Origin: Rutidosis leptorrhynchoides
Taxonomy: Eukaryota > Streptophyta > Magnoliopsida > Asterales > Asteraceae
Assembly: GCF_046630445.1 (NCBI RefSeq)
Contig: NC_092343.1
Span: 136,579,501 to 136,643,500, forward strand
Reading direction: 5' to 3'
DNA length: 64,000 nt
Shown: positions 37,167 to 47,264 of the stretch, piece by piece
Numbering within the stretch: position 1 is the first letter of the stretch
Layout: each line of letters opens with the position of its first letter
Notes under the pieces: generated by a model
What the model saw: only the letters and a program-made list of their open reading frames with translations
What the model was told of the DNA's origin: nothing
The model's database searches: none
Made by a program: the position numbers and the translations under genes

Positions 37167-37850
37167 CTAGTACACAAGTCGTTCAGCAAAGGCAATAAAG
37201 ACACGTAATTCATACGTCCAGAAACAAGTCATGCATTCTGGTTTTACTAGGACTACTTCCCATCCTTGGTCTTGTGCAACATAACCATTATGGCCGTTGA
37301 TAAGAAAGCGTGTTGTAACGTCGTCAAAGGGACGAGGGTTACGTAATGTCCAACAGTCCCGTAACAATCTAAAAACCTCATTTCTTACTCCAATTACCGA
37401 CTCCGTCACTTGTGGGAACGTTTTGTTTAATAGTTGTAGCCCGATGTTCTTGTTCTCACTTTGGTGAGAAGCAAACATTAATAATCCGTAAGCATAACAT
37501 GCTTCTTTATGTTGCATGTTAGCCGCTTTTTCTAAATCACGAAGTCCAATATTCGGATATATTGAGTCAAAATAATTTCTTAACCCGTTGCGTAAAATAG
37601 CATTTGGGTTCCCCGCAATATATGCGTCAAAGTAAACACATCGTAACTTATGGGTTTCCCAATGTGATATCCCCCATCTTTCAAACGAAAGTCTCTTATA
37701 AACCAAGACATTCTTGGAACGTTCTTCGAATGTCTTACAAACTGATCTCGCCTTAAATAGTTGTGCCGAAGAATTCTGACCGACTCTAGACAAGATTTCA
37801 TCAATCATGTCTCTGGGTAGGTCTCTTAAAATATTGGGTTGTCTATCCAT
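37167..37850 (-). CDS. F-box protein encoded inside the F-inner retrotransposon
   Basis: The ORF has 227 codons, with an ATG at 37850. Residues about 6-50 (NILRDLPRDMIDEILSRVGQ...FKARSVCKTFEE) fit an F-box: the LP..(M/L)I.EILSRV start and a C-terminal VCK.F. Residues about 95-140 (LEKAANMQHKEACYAYGLLM) resemble the Sel1/TPR-like region of plant At2g35280-like F-box proteins. F-box proteins join Skp1-Cullin ubiquitin ligases and select substrates; here that role is inferred from the domain only. It lies on the element's sense strand, 137 bases after the acidic ORF and 341 bases before gag. The LTRs enclose it, so it moves with the element. A homologous, broken copy sits at the same place in F-outer, so capture predates both copies. 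The substrate is unknown. Confidence 0.82.
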   Translation of the reverse strand: MDRQPNILRDLPRDMIDEILSRVGQNSSAQLFKARSVCKTFEERSKNVLVYKRLSFERWGISHWETHKLRCVYFDAYIAGNPNAILRNGLRNYFDSIYPNIGLRDLEKAANMQHKEACYAYGLLMFASHQSENKNIGLQLLNKTFPQVTESVIGVRNEVFRLLRDCWTLRNPRPFDDVTTRFLINGHNGYVAQDQGWEVVLVKPECMTCFWTYELRVFIAFAERLVY

Positions 37851-37987
37851 TTTGTGTTTTTATACTGTAAAATAGACAAGAGTTAGATTCATAAAAAAAA
37901 TACTTATTAATACAAGCAATTTTTACATATATCATAAAGCATAAGCATACTATATTACATATATTACACCACACGAATACAACTATC

Positions 37988-38602
37988 TTATTCCGACTCG
38001 CTTGTTTCTTCTTCTTCGGTTTTGGTTCGTTTTGCCAAGTTTCTAGGGATATATGATGTTCCCCTAATACGAGCCGTCGTTTTCCACATTGGTTTAGAAA
38101 AACCTGGTGGTTTAGAGGTTCCCGGGTCATTGTTACAACTTAAGGACTTCGGGGGTTGACGATACATATAAAGTTCATCGGGGTTGGAATTAGATTTCTC
38201 TATTTTTATGCCCTTTCCCTTATTATTTTCTTTTGCCTTTTTAAATTCAGTTGGGGTAATTTCTATAACATCATCGGAATTCTCGTCGGAATCCGATTCA
38301 TCGGAGAATTGGTAATCCTCCCAATATTTTGCTTCCTTGGCGGAAACACCATTGACCATAATTAACCTTGGTCGGTTGGTTGAGGATTCTCTTTTACTTA
38401 ACCGTTTTATTATTTCCCCCACCGGTTCTATTTCTTCTTCCGGTTCCGATTCTTCTTTCGGTTCCGATTCTTCTTCCGGTTCCGACTCCTCTTCCGGTTC
38501 CTCTTCGGGAACTTGTGAATCAGTCCACGAATCATTCCAATTTACATTTAACTCTTCATTATTATTAGGTGAGTCAATGGGACTTGTTCTAGAGGTAGAC
38601 AT
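37988..38602 (-). CDS. Acidic accessory ORF of F-inner, 204 aa
   Basis: This is an intact ORF from the ATG at 38602, 195 bases downstream of the PBS and the first ORF of the element's RNA. Residues 1-30 are polar (MSTSRTSPIDSPNNNEEL). Residues about 32-62 are Glu/Pro/Ser repeats of the type EPEEESEPKEES. The middle is conserved with F-outer (PRLIMVNGVSAKEAKYWEDY, then SDESDSDENSDDVIEITPTEF). The C-terminus is basic then acidic (GFSKPMWKT...RIRGTSYIPR...TEEEETSESE). I do not recognise a family. No membrane segment or signal peptide is visible. The 207-aa homologue in F-outer is also open. It could be a host-derived or element-specific accessory protein. Confidence 0.75.
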   Translation of the reverse strand: MSTSRTSPIDSPNNNEELNVNWNDSWTDSQVPEEEPEEESEPEEESEPKEESEPEEEIEPVGEIIKRLSKRESSTNRPRLIMVNGVSAKEAKYWEDYQFSDESDSDENSDDVIEITPTEFKKAKENNKGKGIKIEKSNSNPDELYMYRQPPKSLSCNNDPGTSKPPGFSKPMWKTTARIRGTSYIPRNLAKRTKTEEEETSESE

Positions 38603-38797
38603 CTATCACATAATATCAAACACGTTAAGAGATTAATATATCACATAATATTCATATGTTAAAAATATATAGTTTCCAACAAAAATGTTAAGCAATCATT
38701 TTTAAAGAAAACACGGTCGAAGTCCAGACTCACTAATGCATCCTAACAAACTCGATAAGACACACTAATGCAAATTTTCTGGTTCTCTAAGACCAAC

Positions 38798-38809
38798 GCT
38801 CGGATACCA
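38798..38809 (-). promoter_or_regulatory. Primer-binding site of F-inner (variant)
   Basis: The minus strand reads TGGTATCCGAGC, 2 bases after the LTR end. The usual plant tRNA-Met site is TGGTATCAGAGC, so position 8 is C instead of A. F-outer has the identical variant at 43191-43202, so the change is a family trait and not a private mutation. Confidence 0.85.
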
Positions 38810-38811
38810 AC

Positions 38812-41800
38812 TGAAATGTCCCGTTCTTATTGATTAAAAACGTTCCATATTAATTGATTTCGTTGCGAGGTTTTGACCTCTATATGAGACGTTTTTCAAA
38901 GACTGCATTCATTTTGTTTAAAACCATAACCTTTATTTCATCAATAAAGGTTTAAAAAGCTTTACGTAGATTATCAAATAATGATAATCTAAAATATCCT
39001 GTTTACACACGACCATTACATAATGGTTTACAATACAAATATGTTACAACAAAATAAGTTTCTTGAATGCAGTTTTTACACAATATCATACAAGCATGGA
39101 CTCCAAATCTCGTCCTTATTTAAGTATGCGACAGCGGAAGCTCTTAATAATCACCTGAGAATAAACATGCTTAAAACGTCAACAAAAATGTTGGTGAGTT
39201 ATAGGTTTAACCTATATATATCAAATCATAATAATAGACCACAAGATTTCATATTTCAATACACATCCCATACATAGAGATAAAAATCATTCATATGGTG
39301 AACACCTGGTAACCGACATTAACAAGATGCATATATAAGAATATCCCCATCATTCCGGGACACCCTTCGGATATGATATAAATTTCGAAGTACTAAAGCA
39401 TCCGGTACTTTGGACGGGGTTTGTTAGGCCCAATAGATCTATCTTTAGGATTCGCGTCAATTAGGGTGTCTGTTCCCTAATTCATAGATTACCAGACTTA
39501 ATAAAAAGGGGCATATTCGATTTCGATAATTCAACTATAGAATGTAGTTTCACGTACTTGTGTCTATTTTGTAAATCATTTATAAAACCTGCATGTATTC
39601 TCATCCCAAAAATATTAGATTTTAAAAGTGGGACTATAACTCACTTTCACAGATTTTTACTTCGTCGGGAAGTAAGACTTGGCCACTGGTTGATTCACGA
39701 ACCTATAACAATATATACATATATATCAAAGTATGTTCAAAATATATTTACAACACTTTTAATATATTTTGATGTTTTAAGTTTATTAAGTCAGTTGTCC
39801 TCGTTAGTAACCTACAACTAGTTGTCCACAGTTAGATGTACAGAAATAAATCGATAAATATTATCTTGAATCAATCCACGACCCAGTGTATACGTATCTC
39901 AGTATTGATCACAACTCAAACTATATATATTTTGGAATCAACCTCAACCCTGTATAGCTAACTCCAACATTCACATATAGAGTGTCTATGGTTGTTCCGA
40001 AATATATATAGATGTGTCGACATGATAGGTCGAAACATTGTATACGTGTCTATGGTATCTCAAGATTACATAATATACAATACAAGTTGATTAAGTTATG
40101 GTTGGAATAGATTTGTTACCAATTTTCACGTAGCTAAAATGAGAAAAATTATCCAATCTTGTTTTACCCATAACTTCTTCATTTTAAATCCGTTTTGAGT
40201 GAATCAAATTGCTATGGTTTCATATTGAACTCTATTTTATGAATCTAAACAGAAAAAGTATAGGTTTATAGTCGGAAAAATAAGTTACAAGTCGTTTTTG
40301 TAAAGGTAGTCATTTCAGTCGAAAGAACGACGTCTAGATGACCATTTTAGAAAACATACTTCCACTTTGAGTTTAACCATAATTTTTGGATATAGTTTCA
40401 TGTTCATAATAAAAATCATTTTCTCAGAATAAAAACTTTTAAATCAAAGTTTATCATAGTTTTTAATTAACTAACCCAAAACAGCCCGCGGTGTTACTAC
40501 GACGGCGTAAATCCGGTTTTACGATGTTTTTCGTGTTTCCAGGTTTTAAATCATTAAGTTAGCATATCATATAGATATAGAACATGTGTTTAGTTGATTT
40601 TAAAAGTAAAGTTAGAAGGATTAACTTTTGTTTGCGAACAAGTTTAGAAGTAACTAAACTATGTTCTAGTGATTACAAGTTTAAACCTTCGAATAAGATA
40701 GCTTTATATGTATGAATCGAATGATGTTATGAACATCATTACTACCTTAAGTTCCTTGGATAAACCTACTGGAAAAGAGAAAAATGGATCTAGCTTCAAC
40801 GGATCCTTGGATGGCTCGAAGTTCTTGAAGCAGAATCATGACACGAAAACAAGTTCAAGTAAGATCATCACTTGAAATAAGATTGTTATAGTTATAGAAA
40901 TTGAACCAAAGTTTGAATATGATTATTACCTTGTATTAGAATGATAACCTACTGTAAGAAACAAAGATTTCTTGAGGTTGGATGATCACCTTACAAGATT
41001 GGAAGTGAGCTAGCAAACTTGAAAGTATTCTTGATTTTATGTAACTAGAACTTGTAAAATATATGAAGAACACTTAGAACTTGAAGATAGAACTTGAGAG
41101 AGATCAATTAAATGAATAAAATTGAAGAATGAAAGTGTTTGTAGGTGTTTTTGGTCGTTGGTGTATGGATTAGATATAAAGGATATGTAATTTTGTTTTC
41201 ATGTAAATAAGTCATGAATGATTACTCATATTTTTGTAATTTTATGAGATATTTCATGCTAGTTGCCAAATGATGGTTCCCACATGTGTTAGGTGACTCA
41301 CATGGGCTGCTAAGAGCTGATCATTGGAGTGTATATACCAATAGTACATACATCTAAAAGCTGTGTATTGTACGAGTACGAATACGGGTGCATACGAGTA
41401 GAATTGTTGATGAAACTGAACGAGGATGTAATTGTAAGCATTTTTGTTAAGTAGAAGTATTTTGATAAGTGTCTTGAAGTCTTTCAAAAGTGTATGAATA
41501 CATATTAAAACACTACATGTATATACATTTTAACTGAGTCGTTAAGTCATCGTTAGTCGTTACATGTAAATGTTGTTTTGAAACCTTTAGGTTAACGATC
41601 TTGTTAAATGTTGTTAACCCAATGTTTATAATATCAAAAGAGATTTTAAATTATTATATTATCATGATATTATGATGTACGAATATCTCTTAATATGATA
41701 TATATACATTAAATGTAGTTACAACGATAATCGTTACATATATGTCTCGTTTCAAAATCATTAAGTTAGTAGTCTTGTTTTTACATATGTAGTTCATTGT

Positions 41801-42061
41801 TAATATACTTAATGATATGTTTACTTATCATAATATCATGTTAACTATATATATAACCATATATATGTCATCATATAGTTTTTACAAGTTTTAACATTCG
41901 TGAATCACCGGTCAACTTGGGTGGTCAATTGTCTATATGAAACCTATTTCAATTAATCAAGTCTTAACAAGTTTGATTGCTTAACATGTTGGAAAAATTT
42001 AATCATGTAAATATCAATCTCAATTAATATATATAAACATGGAAAAGTTCGGGTCACTACA
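38812..42061 (-). mobile_element. F-inner 5' LTR, 3250 bp
   Basis: It carries the promoter for F-inner. A TATA-like box (TTTATATCTA on the minus strand, 41171-41180) lies about 880 bases from the outer end, so U3 is about 0.9 kb and R-U5 about 2.3 kb. A strong splice donor-like site (CAAG|GTAATA, 40929) and acceptor-like site (TTATTCTCAG|GTGA, 39155) lie downstream of it. Confidence 0.92.
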
Positions 42062-42066
42062 CAAAA

Positions 42067-42310
42067 TAGGTTCTTAACCCTAGTGTAAAATTGCATTTGG
42101 GTTCCCCGCATTTAACGCTTTAAAGAAAACAAGGCGTAACTTAAAGTCTCCCCAATGTGATATACCCCACCTATCAAAGGAAAGCCTTTTATAAACTAAG
42201 GTATTTCTGGAAAGTCTTTCAAATGTTTGACAAGTTAATTTCGCCATAACTAAATGTGCTGATGAATTCTGACCGACTCTAGACAAGATTTCCTCAATCA
42301 TATCCTCTGG
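42067..42310 (-). pseudogene. F-outer F-box ORF, N-terminal part
   Basis: The codons HVLEDLPEDMIEEILSRVGQNSSAHL...VYKRLSFDRWGISHW match the F-box N-terminus of F-inner. The start region is lost: the acidic ORF's stop at 42340 lies only about 30 bases upstream, against 137 bases of spacer in F-inner. A one-base deletion near 42080 shifts the frame (NAILH*). The F-inner insertion at the CAAAA site then splits it; it resumes at 28958. Confidence 0.82.
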
Positions 42311-42339
42311 TAGGTCTTCTAAAACATGCTCACACCCCT

Positions 42340-42963
42340 CTAATCTGAATCACTGGTTTCTTCTTCTTCGGACTTGGTTCTTTTTCCTAATCTTCTAGGG
42401 ATATATGATGTTCCTCTAATACGAGTCTTCGTTTTCCACATTGGTTTAGAAAAACCTGTTGGTTTAGAGGTTCCCAGGTTATTATCACGATATTGAAAAT
42501 ACGGGTGTTGGCGGTACATATAAAGTTCATCGGGGTCAGAATCAGATTTCTCTATTTTGATGCCTTTTCCCTTATTATTTTCTTTTGCCTCATTAAATTG
42601 GGTCGGGGTAATTTCTATAACATCATCGGAATCCTCATCAGGATCCGATTCATTGGAAAATTGGTAATTTTCCCAATATTTTGCTTCCTTAGCGGAAACA
42701 CCATTGACCATTATTAACTTTGGTCCATTGGTTGAGGATTTTATTTTATTTGACCGGTTTTCTGTGGTTCCTACTATTCCCCCCTCCGGAACCTCTTCTT
42801 CTTCCAGCTCCTCTTCTTCTGGTTCCTCTTCTTCCGGTTGCTCTTCTTCCGGTTCCGTTTCCTCTTCTTCCGGTTCTTCGGGAACTTGTGATTCTTGCCA
42901 ATATATATTCGACTCTTCGTTATTATTAGGTGAGTCAATGGGATTTGTACTAGAGGTAGACAT
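42340..42963 (-). CDS. Acidic accessory ORF of F-outer, 207 aa
   Basis: This ORF is intact, starting at the ATG at 42963 (MSTSSTNPIDSPNNNEE). It is homologous along its length to 37988-38602. The Glu/Pro tract is different in length and composition (EPEEEQPEEEEPEEEELEEE), while the block PKLIMVNGVSAKEAKYWENY and the C-terminus GFSKPMWKTKTRIRGTSYIPR are conserved. It remains open although the neighbouring F-box and gag-pol of this older element are broken. The function is unknown. Confidence 0.72.
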   Translation of the reverse strand: MSTSSTNPIDSPNNNEESNIYWQESQVPEEPEEEETEPEEEQPEEEEPEEEELEEEEVPEGGIVGTTENRSNKIKSSTNGPKLIMVNGVSAKEAKYWENYQFSNESDPDEDSDDVIEITPTQFNEAKENNKGKGIKIEKSDSDPDELYMYRQHPYFQYRDNNLGTSKPTGFSKPMWKTKTRIRGTSYIPRRLGKRTKSEEEETSDSD

Positions 42964-43091
42964 CTATCACACAATATCAAACATGTTAAGAGATTAATAT
43001 ATCACATAATATTTACATGTTAATAATATATAGTTTCCAACAAAAATGTTAAGCAATCATTTTTAAAGAAAACACGGTCGAAGTCCAGACT

Positions 43092-43155
43092 CACTAATGC
43101 ATCCTAACAAACTCGATAAGACACACTAATGCATCCTAACAAACTCGATAAGACA
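43092..43155. repeat. Tandem duplication in the F-outer leader
   Basis: A 32-base unit beginning CACTAATGCATCC is present twice in tandem between the PBS and the acidic ORF. F-inner has one copy at the matching place (about 38731-38765). Confidence 0.9.
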
Positions 43156-43190
43156 CACTAATGCAAATTTTCTGAATCCTTAAGACCAAC

Positions 43191-43202
43191 GCTCGGATAC
43201 CA
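43191..43202 (-). promoter_or_regulatory. Primer-binding site of F-outer (variant)
   Basis: TGGTATCCGAGC on the minus strand, identical to F-inner, 2 bases from the 5' LTR. Confidence 0.85.
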
Positions 43203-43204
43203 AC

Positions 43205-46200
43205 TGAAATGTCCCGTTCATATTGATTATAAACGTTCCATATTAATTGATTTCGTTGCGAGGTTTTGACCTCTATATGAGACGTTTTTCAAAGACTGCA
43301 TTCATTTTTAAAACAACCATAACCTTTATTTTATCAATAAAGGTTTTAAAAACATTACGTAGATTATCAAATAATGATAATCTAAAATATACTGTTTACA
43401 CACGACCATTACATAATGGTTTACAATAGAAATATATTACATCGACATATGTTTCTTGAATGCAGTTTTTACATAATATCATACAAACATGGACTCCAAA
43501 TCTTTTCCTTATTTTAGTATGCAACAGCGGAAGCTCTTAGTATTCACCTGAGAATAAACATGCTTTAAACGTCAACAAAAATGTTGGTGAGTTATAGGTT
43601 TAACCTATATATATCAAATCGTAACAATAGACCACAAGATTTCATATTTCAATACACATCCCATACATAGAGATAAAAATCATTCATATGGTGAACACCT
43701 GGTAACCGACATTAACAAGAGGCATATATAAGAATATCCCCATCATTCCAGGACACCCTTCGGATATGATATAAATTTTGAAGTACTAAATCATCCGGTA
43801 CTTTGGATGGGGTTTGTTAGGCCTAATAGATCTATCTTTAGGATTCGCGTCAATTAGGGTGTCTGTTCCCTAATTCTTAGATTACCAGACTTAATAAAAA
43901 GGGGCATATTCGATTTCGATAATTCAACCATAGAATGTAGTTTCACGTACTTGTGTCTATTTTGTAAATCATTTATAAAACCTTCATGTATTCTCATCCC
44001 AAAAATATTAGATTTTAAAAGTGGGACTATAACTCACTTTCACAGATATTTCCTTCCTCGGAAATAAGACTTGGCCACGGATCGATTCACGAACCTATAC
44101 AAATACGCACATATATATCAAAGTATGATCAAAATATAATTACAACCATTTTTATTATGTTTTAAAGATTTGAGTGTATTAAGTCAGCTTTCCTCGTTAG
44201 TAACCTACAACTAATTGTCCATAGTTAGATGTACAGAAATAAATCGATATATATTATCTTGAATCAATCCACGACTCAGTGTATACACGTCTCAGGCTAG
44301 ATCACAACTCAGAGTATATATATTTTTGGAATCAACCTCAACCCTGTATAGCTAACTCCAACATTACTGCATATATAGTGTCTATGGTTGTTCCAAATAA
44401 TATATATACATGGGTCGATATGATATGTCAAAACATTTGCATACGTGTCTATGGTATCCCAAGATTACATAATATATTAGAATACATGTATAATACAATA
44501 TAAGTTAGCTAGGATATGATTTGTATAGATTTGTTAAACATTTCCCGTAGCTAAAAAGATCAAAAATATCCAATCTTGTTTTACCCATAACTTCTTCATT
44601 TTAAATACGTTTTGAGTGAATAAAATTGCTATGGTTTCATATTGAACTCTATTTTATGAATATAAACAGAAAAAGTATAGGTTTATAGTCGGAAAGATAA
44701 GTTACAAGTCGTTTTTGTAAAGGTAGTCATTTCAGTTGAAAGAACGACGTCTAGATGACCATTTTAGAAAACATACTTTCACTTTGAGTTTAACCTTGAT
44801 TTTTGAATATAGTTTCATGTTCATATGAAAAATCATTTTCTCAGAAGAACAACTTTTAAATAAATGTTTATCATAGTTTTTAATTTTCCAAACCAAAACA
44901 GCCCCCGGTTTCACTACGATGGCATATATTTGATTTTATGGTGTTCATCGTGTTTCCAGGTTTTAAATCATTAAGTTAGCATATCATATAGATATAGCAC
45001 ATGTGTTTAGTTGATTTTAAAAGTCAAGTTAGAAGGATTAACTTTTGTTTGCGAACAAGTTTAGAATTAACTAAACTATGTTCTAGTGATTACAAGTTTA
45101 AACCTTCGAATAAGATAGCTTTATATGTATGAATCAAATGATGTTATGAACATCATTACTACCTCAAGTTTTCTGGATAAAACTACTGGAAATGAAAAAA
45201 ATGGATCTAGCTTCAAAGGATCCTTGGATGGCTTGAAAGTTCTTGAAACAGAATCATGACACGAAAACAGTTCAAGTAAGATTTTCACTCGAAATAAGAT
45301 TGTTATAGTTGTAGAAATTGAATCAAAGTTTGAATATGAATATTACCTTGAATTAGAAAGATAATCTACTATAAATAACAAAGGTTCCTTGATCTTAGAT
45401 GATTACTTGGAATGGATTAGAAAGCTTGGAAGTAGACTTGCAAACTTGGAAGTATTCTTGATTTTTATGAAACTATACTTATGGAATTTATGAAGAACAC
45501 TTAGAACTTGAAGATGGAACTTGAGAGAGATCAATTAGATGAATAAAATTAAAGAATTAAAGTGTTTTTAGGTGTTTTTGGTCGTTGTTATATAGATTAG
45601 ATATAAAGGATATGTAATTTTGTTTTCATGTAAATAAGTCATGAATGATTACTAATATTTTTGTAATTTTATGAGATATTTCATGCTAGTTGCCAAATGA
45701 TGGTTCCCACATGTGTTAAGTGACTCACATGGGCTGCTAAGAGCTGATCATTAGAGTGTATATACCAATAGTACATACATCTAAAAGTTGTGTATTGTAC
45801 GAGTGCGAATACTGGTGCATACGAGTAGAAGTGTTGATGAAACTGAACGAGGATGTAATTGTAAGCATTTTTGTTAAGTAGAAGTATTTTGATAAGTATC
45901 TTGAAGTCTTTCAAAAGTATATGAATACATATTAAAACACTACATGTATATACATTTTAACTGAGTCGTTAAGTCATCGTTAGTCGTTACATGTAAATGT
46001 TGTTTTGAAACCTTTAAGTTAACGATCTTGTTAAATGTTGTTAACCCATTGTTTATTATATCAAATGAGATGTTAAATTGTTACATTATCATGATATTAT
46101 GATATATAATATATCTTAGTATGATATATATACAGTTAAATGTCGTTACAACGATAATCGTTACATATATGTCTCGTTTCGAAATCATTAAGTTAGTAGT

Positions 46201-46662
46201 CTTATTTTTACATATGTAGTTCATTGTTAATACACATAATGATATATTTACTTATCATTTAACATAATTAACCAAGTGTATCAATATCTTAATATGATTC
46301 ATATGTACCTAGTAAGACGTTGTTATAACGATAATCGTTATATATATCGTTTTCGAGTTTCTTAATTTAATAGTCTCATTTTTATGTATATAACACATTG
46401 TTAAAATACCTAATGAGATACCTACTTATAATAAAATCATGTTAACTATATATATAACCATATATATGTCATCGTATAGTTTTTACAAGTTTTAACGTTC
46501 GTGAATCACCGGTCAACTTAGGTGGTCAATTGTCTATATGAAACCTATTTCAATTAATCAAGTCTTAACAAGTTTGATTGCTTAACACGTTGGAAACATT
46601 TAGTCATGTAAATATCAATCTCAAATAATATATATAAACATGGAAAAGTTCGGGTCACTACA
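43205..46662 (-). mobile_element. F-outer 5' LTR, 3458 bp
   Basis: It pairs with 20194-23651 and has the same length. It ends GGGTCACTACA next to CACTT, the duplicated target in E's RT gene. It carries the same TATA-like region and conserved 3' block as the other F LTRs. Confidence 0.95.
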
Positions 46663-47264
46663 CACTTGGTGATAGCCGGAACGTAAGTCAATCTTAGAAA
46701 AATACATTGTACCTTAGAGTTGGTCAAACAAATCGTCAATCCGAGGCAATGGATAATGATTCTTGATCGTCACTTAGTTCAACTCCCGATAATCGATGCA
46801 CATCCGCATACTACCATCTTTCTTTTTCACGAATAAAACCGGAGCACCCCATGGCGAGGAACTCGGTCGAATGAAACCCTTTTCAAGCAACTCTTGTGTT
46901 TGATTTAACAACTCTTGCATTTCCATTTACGCTAAAGGATAAGGAGTTTTAGCAATGGGAGTAGCCCCCGGAACCAACTCAATGCGAAATTCGACTTGTC
47001 TTTCCGCCGGAACACCCGGTAACTCATCCGGAAAAACATCTTCAAATTTATTAACCACCGGAATTTCACGAATGGGTGGTGGCTCATCACGAGTATCAAC
47101 TACATGGGCAAGAAAAACCATACCACCACTCTTAAAAAAAAACCTCGCGCCCGTGCATAAGTGCATAATGGTACGAGTCTTCTTCGTTTATCGCGATGAA
47201 TAATCAACTCTCCCCCACTTGGGGTCTTCACACGAATGAACTTATCATGGCATGCTATATCGGC
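46663..47264 (-). pseudogene. Element E pol: protease-RT linker and start of RT
   Basis: This is a 600-base island of E between two F insertions. The linker FLAHVVDTRDEPP...VVNKFEDVFPDELPGVPAERQVEF is typical of chromovirus pol. After an in-frame stop (YPLA*, 46927), RT begins with the motifs [20 protein letters not shown] and MCIDYRELN, followed by another stop and then [12 protein letters not shown]. It ends [13 protein letters not shown] at the CACTT site. The right end continues the protease region interrupted by the F solo LTR. Confidence 0.9.

Larger units (their letters stand above)
28964..42061 (-). mobile_element. F-inner: complete, young family F chromovirus with extra ORFs, 13.1 kb
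   Basis: The LTRs are 28964-32212 and 38812-42061. The perfect target duplication CAAAA lies at 28959-28963 and 42062-42066. The PBS is at 38798-38809. In transcription order the element has a leader, an acidic ORF (38602-37988), an F-box ORF (37850-37167), gag-pol (36825-32248) and the PPT. By eye I found about 20 differences between the LTRs over about 3250 bases (near 0.6%), so the insertion is recent. Pol nevertheless has four in-frame stops. It landed in the F-box ORF of a relative of its own family. Confidence 0.96.
20194..46662 (-). mobile_element. F-outer: complete family F chromovirus, interrupted by F-inner
   Basis: The LTRs 20194-23651 and 43205-46662 are each 3458 bp. The target duplication CACTT lies at 20189-20193 and 46663-46667, inside the RT gene of E. 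The PBS is at 43191-43202. From the 5' LTR (right) to the 3' LTR (left) the order is: acidic ORF (42340-42963), F-box ORF (about 42310 to 42067, continuing at 28958-28558), gag-pol (28232-23687), PPT. The F-inner element splits the F-box ORF. LTR divergence is roughly 2% by eye, more than for F-inner, which agrees with the nesting order. Gag-pol has many stops, so the element is dead. Confidence 0.95.

Noticed and set aside
37167..38602. A resident host F-box gene lying between unrelated transposons
   Set aside because: The ORFs lie within one pair of LTRs with matching target duplications, downstream of the PBS, and are repeated at the same place in F-outer. They are part of the element.
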